Source of the DNA: Kitasatospora sp. NBC_00374
GTDB taxonomy: Bacteria > Actinomycetota > Actinomycetes > Streptomycetales > Streptomycetaceae
Reading direction: 5' to 3'
Assembly (NCBI RefSeq): GCF_041434935.1
Contig: NZ_CP107964.1
Location: 7,919,001 to 7,983,000 of the forward strand
Length of the DNA stretch: 64,000 bases
The number at the start of each line of letters is the position of its first letter. Positions within the stretch are counted from its first letter, which is position 1. Both the position numbers and the translations under genes were made by a program. The notes under the pieces were generated by a model. It was not told the origin of the DNA. It did not search any database and worked only from the letters and a program-made list of their open reading frames with translations. Shown piece by piece: positions 31,262 through 39,246 of the stretch.

Positions 31262-32905
31262 GTGACACCGACCAGCCTGGCCAGACCCGAGATCCGTGCC
31301 CTGCCGAGGAGGGCCGTCCGGGCCCTGGCCCCGCCGACCCCGCGCGCCCTGCTGCACCGCGCCCTGCCCGGCCCCTGGCCCCGCCGCGTGCTGGTCCGCG
31401 AGAGCGTCTCCGCGCTTGCGCTCGGCGCGTTGTCGGCCGGCCTGGAGAGCATCGACGACGCCGGCTCCCCGCGGGCCGCCGCCGTCGGCGCCGTCACCGC
31501 GATCCTCTTCCTGCTGCGCCGCGGCCTGCCGGGACCGGCCGTGGTGCTCGCCGCGGGCGGGGCCGGCTGGATGGCCGGCTTCGTGCCGGTCCTGGTGGTC
31601 GCGGGCTGGTCGGGCGGCCGCCGGATCCTGCGCCCGGCGCCACTGACGGCGTTCTTCGCCGCCGCGTTCCTGGCCATGGCCGCGACGGTGCTCGGGGTGG
31701 ACACCGAGACCCTGCCGCCGCCGGCCAAGCTGGCCATCGTGCTGGTCACCTTCATGATGCTGGCCGTCCTGCCCGCCGTGGTCAGCCGGTACCTGGCGCA
31801 GCGCCGCACCCTGCTGGGGGCGCTGCGCGAGCGCAACGAACAGCTGCTGCGCGAGCGCAGCATGGTCGCCCACCAGGCCCGGTTGCGCGAACGCCACCGG
31901 ATCGCCCAGGACATGCACGACAGCCTCGGCCACCAGCTCGCCCTGATAGCCGTGCACACCGGCGCCCTGGAGGTCGACCGCACCCTCACCGGCGGTCAGC
32001 GGGAGGCCGTCGGCGTGCTGCGGCAGGCCGCCACCGGGGCGATGCGCGAGCTGCGCGAGGTGGTCGGCCTGCTGCGCGACGACACCGTCCCCGAGGCCGG
32101 CGGGGTGGACACGCTGGAGCGGCTCGCCGACGCGTCCCGCGCCGCGGGCACCGACGTGACACTGCGTCGGGACGGCGAGCCGCGCCCGCTCGGCGCCGCC
32201 ACCGGCCACGGCGCGTACCGGATCGTCCAGGAGGGGCTCACCAACGCGCACAAGCACGCGCCGGGCGCCCCGATCGCGGTGTCGCTGCGGTACGAGCCGG
32301 ACACCCTGGTGGTCGAGGTGGTCAACGGCCCGGCCGGTGAGCCGCCGTCGGCGGTCAGCGGTGGTCAGGGCCTCACCGGCCTGCGGGAGCGGGCCAGGCT
32401 GCTCGGCGGCATCGTGCACGCCGGCCCCACCCCCGACGGCGGCTACCGGCTGGCCGGCCTGCTCCCGTACGACAGCACCGGCCGCGCGCCGGCCGAGGAC
32501 GACGGGCTCTGGCTGCCGCAGCCCGAGCCGCTGCCGGTGGCGCGCCGCGGCCCGGTGGTGGGCTGCGCGGTGGGCGCGGCGGTGGTGCTGCTGGTCTCGG
32601 CCGGCGTCGTGACCTGGGGCGGCGTCAAACTGGCGGACTCGGTGGAGAACTCGACCGTCCCGGTGGCGCTGTACGAGGAGATCGCGGTGGGCACCCCCGA
32701 GGACGAGGTGCTCGACCGGCTGCCCGCCGGCAGCGACTTCCTGACCAGCGGGTACGAGGGCACCGGACCGCAGCCGCCGGCGGACGCCGACTGCCGCTGG
32801 TTCAGCACCGACGACACCAGCGGCATCGACACCCAGGACGTGGTCCGGTTCTGCTTCCGGGACGGCCTGCTGATCGACAAGCAGCACTACCGTGCGAAGG
32901 TGTAG
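31262..32905 (+). CDS. NarL-type sensor histidine kinase with C-terminal exported domain
   Basis: A 547-residue kinase. N-terminal hydrophobic segments at about residues 50-180 give four or five membrane helices. The HisKA_3 phosphoacceptor helix is RERHRIAQDMHDSLGHQLAL with His219, and the GHKL ATPase domain contains EGLTNAHKHAPG and GQGLTGLRERA (ending near 400). It then has an unusual second membrane helix (about 430-455, VVGCAVGAAVVLLVSAGVVTW) and about 95 exported residues with two cysteines (ADCRWFSTDD and RFCFRDG). It is paired with the response regulator 63 bp downstream. The start GTG lacks a ribosome-binding site, and a TACCCT box lies 9 nt upstream, so the mRNA may be leaderless. 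Confidence 0.9.
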   Translation: MTPTSLARPEIRALPRRAVRALAPPTPRALLHRALPGPWPRRVLVRESVSALALGALSAGLESIDDAGSPRAAAVGAVTAILFLLRRGLPGPAVVLAAGGAGWMAGFVPVLVVAGWSGGRRILRPAPLTAFFAAAFLAMAATVLGVDTETLPPPAKLAIVLVTFMMLAVLPAVVSRYLAQRRTLLGALRERNEQLLRERSMVAHQARLRERHRIAQDMHDSLGHQLALIAVHTGALEVDRTLTGGQREAVGVLRQAATGAMRELREVVGLLRDDTVPEAGGVDTLERLADASRAAGTDVTLRRDGEPRPLGAATGHGAYRIVQEGLTNAHKHAPGAPIAVSLRYEPDTLVVEVVNGPAGEPPSAVSGGQGLTGLRERARLLGGIVHAGPTPDGGYRLAGLLPYDSTGRAPAEDDGLWLPQPEPLPVARRGPVVGCAVGAAVVLLVSAGVVTWGGVKLADSVENSTVPVALYEEIAVGTPEDEVLDRLPAGSDFLTSGYEGTGPQPPADADCRWFSTDDTSGIDTQDVVRFCFRDGLLIDKQHYRAKV

Positions 32906-32917
32906 GGGTCAACGATC

Positions 32918-32960
32918 CGGCCGGTACGGATTCGGCCGGTACGGATCCGGGCAGTACAGG
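32918..32960 (+). repeat. Direct repeats, 15-bp period, before the response regulator
   Basis: CGGCCGGTACGGAT occurs at 32918-32931 and again at 32933-32946. A third, degenerate copy (CGGGCAGTACAGG) lies at 32948-32960 and merges with the ribosome-binding site AGGAGA. A period of 15 bp places the copies about one and a half helix turns apart. Confidence 0.7.
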
Positions 32961-32968
32961 AGACCGCA

Positions 32969-33616
32969 GTGATCAGGGTCCTCGTGGCCGACGACGAGCC
33001 GCTCATCCGGGCCGGCATCCGGCTCATCCTCGGTTCCGCCGAGGACATCGAGGTGGTGGCCGAGGCCGCCGACGGCCGACAGGCGCTCGAACTCGCCCGC
33101 ACCCACGCGGTGGACGTGGTGCTGCTGGACATCCAGATGCCGGTGCTGGACGGTCTCAGCGCGCTCGCCGAGCTGCCGCGCGCCGCGCCCGGCACCCGGG
33201 CGCTGATCCTCACCACCTTCGGCGAGCGCGAGAACGTGCTGCGCGCGATCAGCGCCGGGGGCGCGGGATTCCTGCTGAAGGACACCGCACCGGCCGAGCT
33301 GATCCAGGCCGTCCGGGCCGCCGCCACCGGCCACGCCTTCCTGTCGCCCGCCGCGACCCGGCACATCGTCGACAGCCTGGCGGCCGGGTCGGCCGGCGCC
33401 CGGGGCGAGGCGGCCCGCGCCCGGCTGGCGGTGCTGACCGAACGCGAGCGCCAGGTGGTCGAGCTGCTCGGTGAGGGTCTGTCGAACGCGGACGCCGGAG
33501 CCCGGCTGCACATGAGCGAGGCCACCGTGAAGACGTACGTCAGCCGGATCCTCGCCAAGCTGCACTGCGACAACCGGGTCCAGGCCGCGCTGCTGGCCCG
33601 CGACGCGGGGCTGTAG
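32969..33616 (+). CDS. NarL/LuxR-family response regulator
   Basis: A 215-residue response regulator. The receiver domain has the acidic pair VADDEPLIR, the phospho-acceptor Asp54 in DVVLLDIQMPVLDG, the threonine in ALILTTFGE and the lysine in LLKDTAPAEL. The LuxR DNA-binding domain lies at about residues 145-210 (LTERERQVVELLGEGLSNADAGARLHMSEATVKTYVSRI; only key parts are needed for the call). It is the partner of the upstream kinase. GTG at 32969 follows AGGAGA at good spacing, in the degenerate third copy of the direct repeats. Confidence 0.93.
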   Translation: MIRVLVADDEPLIRAGIRLILGSAEDIEVVAEAADGRQALELARTHAVDVVLLDIQMPVLDGLSALAELPRAAPGTRALILTTFGERENVLRAISAGGAGFLLKDTAPAELIQAVRAAATGHAFLSPAATRHIVDSLAAGSAGARGEAARARLAVLTERERQVVELLGEGLSNADAGARLHMSEATVKTYVSRILAKLHCDNRVQAALLARDAGL

Positions 33617-33633
33617 GCCCGGCCGACGGCGGG

Positions 33634-34395
33634 TCACACCGGCGCGGCCGCCCGGTTCAGCCGGTCCTGGGTGCGGTCCAGGTCGGCGGTGAGCTGGGAG
33701 CGCAGGGCGGGCAGCAGGGCGAGGGCGGCCCGGGCCGCGTCCGGCGTCGGCTCGGCGTCGTCGCGGGCGGCGGTGACGGCGGCCCGCAGCGGCATGGTGG
33801 CGAGGGCGGTCTCCCACGCGGCGCGGTGCACCCCGGTGGCGTAACGGGCCGTCAGGTACTCCAGCGGGTCCAGTGCGAGGCCGTCGTGGTCCTGCGGGCC
33901 GGCCAGCCGGTCCTCGGGCAGCAGCCAGGCGATGCCGTGCCGGGCGATCAGCTCGAAGGCCTTGTTCTCGTCGGGGTGGGTCCAGCGCCCGTGCTCGGCG
34001 GTGGCGGCGGCCAGCAGGCGGTCCAGCATCGCGGCCTCGCGGGGCCCGTCCGTCCGGTCGGGGTAGGGCCGGTCGGCGAGGATCTGTTCCAGGTGGTAGC
34101 GCTGGCCCCAGCTGCCGACCCAGCGGTGCATGGCGCCGGCCCTGGTCTCCCGGACGGCTGCCAGCGCCAGGGCGCGGGTGGTCAGGTCGCGGCGCACCAG
34201 CATCCTCTCGGCGTCCGGCCCGAGCTGTCCGAGAGCGGCCCGTACGGCGGCCAGCGGCGGCCCGTCGTACCAGCGCAGCGTCCAGCACCGCCTGCCCTGG
34301 TCGTACTGCGGCTCGATCGGGGTGCGGTACTGCGCGGTCAGGCGGTCGGCGAGCCGACGCGCGCGGGGGCCGCGCTCGGGGTGGGGAGTGGGCAT
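33634..34395 (-). CDS. Conserved hypothetical protein
   Basis: A 253-residue soluble, mostly helical protein with no signal sequence. It contains YDQGRRCWTLRWYDGPPL near residue 27, VGSWGQRYHLEQIL and LLPEDRLAGPQDHDGLALDP. I do not recognise a family. Third-position GC is high throughout and the composition is protein-like, so it is probably a real gene. ATG at 34395 is taken as the start because the sequence 5' of it is basic and low-quality as protein. It ends 17 bp from the convergent response regulator. Confidence 0.65.
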   Translation of the reverse strand: MPTPHPERGPRARRLADRLTAQYRTPIEPQYDQGRRCWTLRWYDGPPLAAVRAALGQLGPDAERMLVRRDLTTRALALAAVRETRAGAMHRWVGSWGQRYHLEQILADRPYPDRTDGPREAAMLDRLLAAATAEHGRWTHPDENKAFELIARHGIAWLLPEDRLAGPQDHDGLALDPLEYLTARYATGVHRAAWETALATMPLRAAVTAARDDAEPTPDAARAALALLPALRSQLTADLDRTQDRLNRAAAPV

Positions 34396-34589
34396 GGGCA
34401 GCACAGTAGCGAGCGGCGCCGGGCGCGTCGGGCGGCGCGCGCGCAGCTCACCCTGTCCGCCGCGCCCGGCCGGGTGACATCGGGCCGGATAACCCTCCCG
34501 AAGGGTGAAAAGTTCTGCCCAGGCGTGCCCAGGACGGGTCACATCCGTTGGCTCCGGTGTTGTCCGACCACATAACCGACGGAGTTCTC

Positions 34590-36419
34590 ATGGAGTTGTC
34601 CCCCACTCAGGTACCTGAAGGAACCGGTCCGCGGATCGGCCGCCGTGCGGTCATCGGGTCGGCCGCCGCAGCCGCGGCGGTGGCGGGGGCCGCCGGGTTC
34701 GCGGGCGCCACCGTGCTCGACCGGCCGGCGGTCCGGACCGGGGCGGGCGGGGGCGCGGACGAGGCGACCGCGCGCGACCTGGCCCGCAAGATGCTGATGG
34801 TCGGCGACGACGAGAAGCGCGATCTGACGCTGGACTACCTGAGGATCCTGATCGACGGTCAGCTGCCGCCGCGCGCCGCCGCGAAGAAGGTGCTGATCGT
34901 GGGCGCCGGGGTCGCCGGTCTGACCGCGGCGACCCTGCTCAAGCGGGCCGGCCACCAGGTGGTGGTGATCGAGGCCAACGGGAACCGGGTCGGCGGCCGG
35001 GTGAAGACCTTCCGGGGGATCTTCTCGGACCCGAGGCTGCACGCCGAGGCCGGTGCGATGCGGCTGCCGGACTTCCACCCGCTGGTGCTCGCCCTCGCCG
35101 ACAAGCTGGGCCTGCGGCGCCGGCTGTTCTACAACGCGGACGTCACCCCGGGGGCCCGGGCCGAGGGCGCCGTCCCCCCGGTGGAGTACCGCTCGTTCAC
35201 CGGGGAGACCTGGAGCAACGGCGCGACCGCCGCCACCTCGTTCAAGCCGCCGACCGCCAACTTCCGGACGAAGATCTCCGTCAACGGCGAACAGACCAGC
35301 CGGGCCGACTACGCCCGCAACCCCGCCGCGGTGAACCGCACCTTCGGCGCCGACCTGGACACCACCGTGTCCGCCGCCGTCGACCGGGCCTTCGAGAAGG
35401 TCACCGTGCCGGCCGACGGCAGCATCCAGGAGAAGCTGGCCGCCTGGACCGCGATCTTCCGCAGGTACGGAGACCACTCCACCCACCGCTTCCTGGTCGA
35501 GGAGGCCGGCTGGGACCTGAACCGCATTCAGGCCGCCGGCACCCTGGAGAACATGACCTCGCGGCTGCACTACTCGATCGTGCCCACCCTGATCGACCAC
35601 GCCGTGATCAGCCCGAAGAACCGCTACTGGGAGCTGGAGGGCGGCACCGACGTGCTGACCGAGGCACTCGCCGCGCCCCTGCGCAACGACCTGCGGATGG
35701 GCCGCCGGATGACCAGGCTGGTGCAGACCGGCGGCGGGGTGCGGATCGAGACCACCGCCGAGAGCGGCGGCGAGGAGTCCTACGAGGGCGGCCCGATCGA
35801 GCCCACCGAGACCTTCGAGGGCGACTACGCGATCGTCACCGTCCCGTTCAGCGCCCTGCGGTTCTGTTCGGTGGAGCCGTTGATGTCGTACCCGAAGCGG
35901 CGCGCGGTCAACGAGCTGCACTACGACTCCGCGACCAAGGTGCTGCTGGAGTTCAAGACCCGGTTCTGGGAGCAGGGCCCGAACGGCTTCACCGGCGGCG
36001 GCTGCGTCTCCGACAGTGCCAGCCGCTTCACCTACTTCCCCTCGCACGCTCCCGAGGGCTCGCCCGGCGGCGTGGTGCTGGCCTCCTACACCTGGTCGGA
36101 CGACGCGATGCGCTGGGACTCGCTCACCCCGGGCGAGCGCTACGCCTTCGCGCTGAACGACATGGAGCGGCTGTTCGGCCCGAAGGTGCGCAGCGAGTTC
36201 ACCGGGGTCGGCGCCACCCAGTCCTGGGCCCGGGCCCGCTACGCGCTCGGCGAGGCGGTCATGTTCACCCCCGGCCAGCTGCACGAGCTGCACCCGGCGG
36301 CCCGGACCGTCGAGGGCCGGGTGCACTTCGCCGGTGAGCACACCAGCCTGAAGCCGGCCTGGATCGAGGGCGCACTGGAGTCGGCCGTGCGCACCTTCCT
36401 GGAGGTGCACGCCCGCTGA
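34590..36419 (+). CDS. Exported flavin monoamine/L-amino-acid oxidase
   Basis: A 609-residue FAD enzyme of the flavin amine oxidase family. The N-terminus has a twin-arginine-type signal (RIGRRAVIGSAAAAAAVAGAA). The dinucleotide-binding motif is VLIVGAGVAGLTAATLL (about residues 101-117), followed by EANGNRVGGRV and EAGAMRLPDFHPL. The C-terminal FAD segment is VHFAGEHTSLKPAWIEGALES. Length and layout match bacterial L-amino-acid oxidases, which deaminate amino acids outside the cell and release hydrogen peroxide. The ATG at 34590 follows GGAG at 5 nt. It is convergent, 9 bp away, with the P-loop kinase gene. Confidence 0.9.
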   Translation: MELSPTQVPEGTGPRIGRRAVIGSAAAAAAVAGAAGFAGATVLDRPAVRTGAGGGADEATARDLARKMLMVGDDEKRDLTLDYLRILIDGQLPPRAAAKKVLIVGAGVAGLTAATLLKRAGHQVVVIEANGNRVGGRVKTFRGIFSDPRLHAEAGAMRLPDFHPLVLALADKLGLRRRLFYNADVTPGARAEGAVPPVEYRSFTGETWSNGATAATSFKPPTANFRTKISVNGEQTSRADYARNPAAVNRTFGADLDTTVSAAVDRAFEKVTVPADGSIQEKLAAWTAIFRRYGDHSTHRFLVEEAGWDLNRIQAAGTLENMTSRLHYSIVPTLIDHAVISPKNRYWELEGGTDVLTEALAAPLRNDLRMGRRMTRLVQTGGGVRIETTAESGGEESYEGGPIEPTETFEGDYAIVTVPFSALRFCSVEPLMSYPKRRAVNELHYDSATKVLLEFKTRFWEQGPNGFTGGGCVSDSASRFTYFPSHAPEGSPGGVVLASYTWSDDAMRWDSLTPGERYAFALNDMERLFGPKVRSEFTGVGATQSWARARYALGEAVMFTPGQLHELHPAARTVEGRVHFAGEHTSLKPAWIEGALESAVRTFLEVHAR

Positions 36420-36428
36420 GCCGGCCGC

Positions 36429-37076
36429 TCAGCCGGTGAACTCGATGTCCTGGAGGTCCAGCGCCCCGGCCCGGTCCAGTACCACCGCCGAGGCGCAGCC
36501 CGCCGGCGGACCGCCCGCCCCGGCCAGCCGCTCGCGCAGCCGGCCGGTGGCACGGCGGTGCCGGCCGAAGGCGTACGCGGAGACTCGCCGGCCCCGGGCG
36601 GCCTGGCCCTCGGCGGCCTCGGCGGGGCTGACGTCGAGCAGCACCAGGTGCAGCGCGCGGCCCTGCCGGGCCGCGGTGCGGGCCAGCCAGCCGCGCACCC
36701 ACGGCAGCGTCCCGCAGTCGTGCACCAGCAGCGGGCCGCCCGCGCGCAGCGCCCGGCGCAGCCGCAGGTAGTGGCTGAGCCGTACCAGCGGCCGGTAGAG
36801 CGCGTACGGCAGCCGGGCGGGCAGCCGGGCCTGGTACTGCTCGCGCACGTGCTGGGAGTCGATCACCCGGGCGCGGGCACACCGGCGCAGCAGGGTGCTC
36901 TTGCCGCTGCCGGGCAGGCCGGAGACCACCAGCAGGTCGGCCGGGGGGTAGCGCAGGGCCAGCGGCGCGGGCCGGTCCCTGAGGTCGTGCAACCCGGCCG
37001 GGCGGAGCGTGCCGCGCGGGCCGGACCGGCCTGTCGCGGCGCTCGGCGCCGGAGCGGGTCCGACGAATTCGCGCAC
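36429..37076 (-). CDS. P-loop kinase-like ATPase
   Basis: A 215-residue protein with Walker A LLVVSGLPGSGKSTLLRRCA (about residues 47-66), DSQHVREQY and a later lid-like stretch RGRRVSAYAFGRHRRATGRL. This layout is that of small AAA_33-type kinases of the zeta-toxin/PNK-like class, which phosphorylate small molecules or nucleic acid ends. The target is not known. GTG at 37076 has AGGAGG four nt upstream. It is divergent from two ATP-grasp genes, with a 387-bp gap that holds near-identical repeats. Confidence 0.78.
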   Translation of the reverse strand: MREFVGPAPAPSAATGRSGPRGTLRPAGLHDLRDRPAPLALRYPPADLLVVSGLPGSGKSTLLRRCARARVIDSQHVREQYQARLPARLPYALYRPLVRLSHYLRLRRALRAGGPLLVHDCGTLPWVRGWLARTAARQGRALHLVLLDVSPAEAAEGQAARGRRVSAYAFGRHRRATGRLRERLAGAGGPPAGCASAVVLDRAGALDLQDIEFTG

Positions 37077-37162
37077 CGCCCCTCCTTCGGTACCCGGGTC
37101 CCCTCCCCGCGGGGAAAGGCTTTCCCAAGAGAGGGTAATGGGCCCCGGCCGCCGTTCCGAGG

Positions 37163-37363
37163 GCTGTGACAGGGCTGTGGCCTGCACGGACCCGTCCGCA
37201 GCCGGCCCGGGGCCGCTCCCGGGACATCCGCTGCGGGCCACGCGAGCGGCCGCCGGGCCCTGAACGGGGGGCCGTTGGTGCACGAAGCCGACGAGTTCGG
37301 GGGAGCCGGGCGCAAACACTCCGTCAGGGAGCGGGCACCCACAGCTGTGACCGGGCTGTGGCC
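37163..37363. repeat. Two 20-bp direct repeats in the kinase/ATP-grasp gap
   Basis: GCTGTGACAGGGCTGTGGCC at 37163-37182 recurs with one change (C for A at position 9) at 37344-37363, 181 bp apart. Inside each unit GGCTGTG is itself repeated. The rest of the 387-bp gap 37077-37463 has no gene I can support, apart from a weak in-frame extension of the next gene. Confidence 0.6.
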
Positions 37364-37463
37364 GTTCCGGGACCCACCGCGCGATCTTGGCCGCCGGATC
37401 CGTGGCATCCTGAGGCGCTACACCAGCGCCGCGGCCTTCGCGGGGGGACAGGAGTTGTACGGG

Positions 37464-38342
37464 ATGAGGTTCTGCTTCCTGGTCGAGGAGCACTACCGGA
37501 ACGACGGCATGCCACTGGACGTGGTGCGCAGACTGACCGAGTGGGGCCACCGGGTGGACGTCCTGCGGCCGGGCGGCTCGCTGCTCGACCTCGGCACCCT
37601 GATCCGCTCCGGACAGCACGACGCGTGGGTCCTCAAGACCGTGTCCGGCGGCCCGGGCCTCGGCCTGCTGGAGGCCGCGGCCGGGCTCGGCCTGACCACC
37701 GTCAACGACGCCCGGGCGATCCGCCCGGTCCGTGACAAGGCCCAGGCCGCGATCATCGCGGCCCACCACGGCCTGCCCGTGCCGCAGACCTGGGCCGCCG
37801 CCGACCCGGCCGAGTTCGCCCTGATACCCGACGAGCACTACCCGCTGGTGGTCAAGCCCGCCGACGGCAGCTCGGGCCGGGCCGTGCACCTGGTCGAGCG
37901 GCCCGACCAGCTGCCGCCGCTGGCCGCCGAACTCGCGGGGGAGGGGCTGCTGATTGCGCAGCCGTACATCGCCAACCCCGGTGTCGACCTCAAGGTCTAC
38001 TGCGCGGGCGGCGAGCTGTTCGCCACCGAGCGGACCTCGCCGCTGCATCCTCACCATCCGCACCGGGAACGGCCGGTCACGCTCAGCGCCGAGGTCGCGG
38101 CGGTGGCCGCGCAGGTCGGCGAGGTGTTCGGGCTCGACCTGTACGGGGTGGACGTGCTGCTCGGCCCGGACGGGCCGGTGGTGGTCGACGTCAACGACTT
38201 CCCGAGCTTCCGCCAGGTGCCGGACGCCGTGGACACGGTGGCCGACGCCGTGGTCCGGCTGGCCGGGACCGGCTCGTCCTGGCCGTCCGTCCCCACCCCG
38301 CGCCTGGTGGCCTCCCCGCTGGGGATCGGCGGCGGGCTGTGA
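37464..38342 (+). CDS. RimK-type ATP-grasp ligase, first of a pair
   Basis: A 292-residue ATP-grasp protein starting MRFCFLVEEHYRNDGMP. Features are VRDKAQAAIIAAHHGLPVP, the first ATP-grasp lysine in YPLVVKPADGSSGRAV, then LLIAQPYIANPGVDLKVYCAGG, and the metal-binding end GPVVVDVNDFPSF. ATP-grasp enzymes of this group join a carboxylate to an amine or thiol. I chose the ATG at 37464 because this is the natural family start; the frame extends to 37275 but that part is not protein-like. Its stop overlaps the next start (GTGA), so both enzymes are made together. Confidence 0.85.
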   Translation: MRFCFLVEEHYRNDGMPLDVVRRLTEWGHRVDVLRPGGSLLDLGTLIRSGQHDAWVLKTVSGGPGLGLLEAAAGLGLTTVNDARAIRPVRDKAQAAIIAAHHGLPVPQTWAAADPAEFALIPDEHYPLVVKPADGSSGRAVHLVERPDQLPPLAAELAGEGLLIAQPYIANPGVDLKVYCAGGELFATERTSPLHPHHPHRERPVTLSAEVAAVAAQVGEVFGLDLYGVDVLLGPDGPVVVDVNDFPSFRQVPDAVDTVADAVVRLAGTGSSWPSVPTPRLVASPLGIGGGL

Positions 38343-39169
38343 GGGTCGGGCTGATCACGCCCGACCCCGGCCACCCGCTGCTCGCCGGTACGGCCGGCCT
38401 GCTGCGGGCGGGCGGCCACACGGTCGAGACCCTGGCGCCCGGGGCCGCCCCGCCCGCCGAACCGGCCGCGGTCTACCTGCTCAAGGCGCGCACCCCGGCG
38501 GCGCTCGCCCTGGCGCGGACCCTGGAGGCGAGTGGTGCACCGGTCCTCAACTCGGCGGGCGCCACCGCGTTCTGCCAGGACCGGCTGCTGATGGCCGACC
38601 ACGCCCGGCAGGCCGCACTGCCGTTCGCCCCGACCCGGACCGCCACCCTGGACGGGCTGCCGGTCGGCGGTCCGCTGGTGGTCAAGAGCCGGTACAGCCG
38701 CAAGGGCGATCTGGTCGCCCGCGTCACGACCCCGGCCGAGGCGGCCCGGCTGGCCGCGAGCCGCCCGGCCGAGCCGCTCGTGGTCCAGGACCTCGCCCCC
38801 GGCGACGGCTGGGACCACAAACTGTGGGTGGTGGCGGGGCAGGTCTTCGCCGAACTGCGCCGCTCCGAGCTGGCCGACGGCCCCCCGCTGCCGCACCAGC
38901 GGATCGCCCGGCTGCCGGCGGGCTGGGCCGCGCTGGCGCTCGCGGTGGGCGAGGCGTTCGGGCTGGACGTCTACGGGGTCGACGTCCTGGACGTGGCCGG
39001 CCGGCCGCTGATCGTCGACATCAACGCCTTCCCGGGCATCCGGGGCCAGGCGGGTGCGCCGCAGGCGCTGGCCGGGCTGGCGGTCGAGGTCGGTGTGGGC
39101 CGCCGCGCCCCGCGCCGACTCCCGGACGCCGCCGAGCTGTCACCCGAACGCCGCACAGCCGCAAGGTAG
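38339..39169 (+). CDS. ATP-grasp ligase, second of a pair
   Basis: A 276-residue ATP-grasp protein coupled by a 4-bp overlap to the first. Motifs are STAG-like NSAGATAFCQDRLLMADHA, the ATP-binding lysine in GPLVVKSRYSRKGDLVARV, LVVQDLAPGDGWDHKLWVV, and the metal site PLIVDINAFPGIRG. It is related to but clearly different from its upstream partner, so it probably acts on a different substrate or step. No precursor peptide gene was found next to the pair. The C-terminal 40 residues are basic and probably disordered. Confidence 0.83.
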   Translation: MRVGLITPDPGHPLLAGTAGLLRAGGHTVETLAPGAAPPAEPAAVYLLKARTPAALALARTLEASGAPVLNSAGATAFCQDRLLMADHARQAALPFAPTRTATLDGLPVGGPLVVKSRYSRKGDLVARVTTPAEAARLAASRPAEPLVVQDLAPGDGWDHKLWVVAGQVFAELRRSELADGPPLPHQRIARLPAGWAALALAVGEAFGLDVYGVDVLDVAGRPLIVDINAFPGIRGQAGAPQALAGLAVEVGVGRRAPRRLPDAAELSPERRTAAR

Positions 39170-39246
39170 CGAACTTCGTTGAACGGGAAAGGTCCCCGAG
39201 GACCGAACGGGCCCCGGCCCGGCCCTCCCACCAGCGAGGACGACTG

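Noticed and set aside
28381..31989. A 1202-codon minus-strand open frame opposite the SpoIIE-type phosphatase and the kinase.
   Set aside because: The plus strand carries complete GAF, PAS and PP2C motifs; the minus frame has none and is repetitive in composition.
37275..37463. 63-codon in-frame extension before the first ATP-grasp gene, considered as a longer N-terminus or as a precursor peptide.
   Set aside because: It is arginine/proline-rich without ATP-grasp-family features, has no downstream stop of its own, and the family begins naturally at the ATG at 37464.
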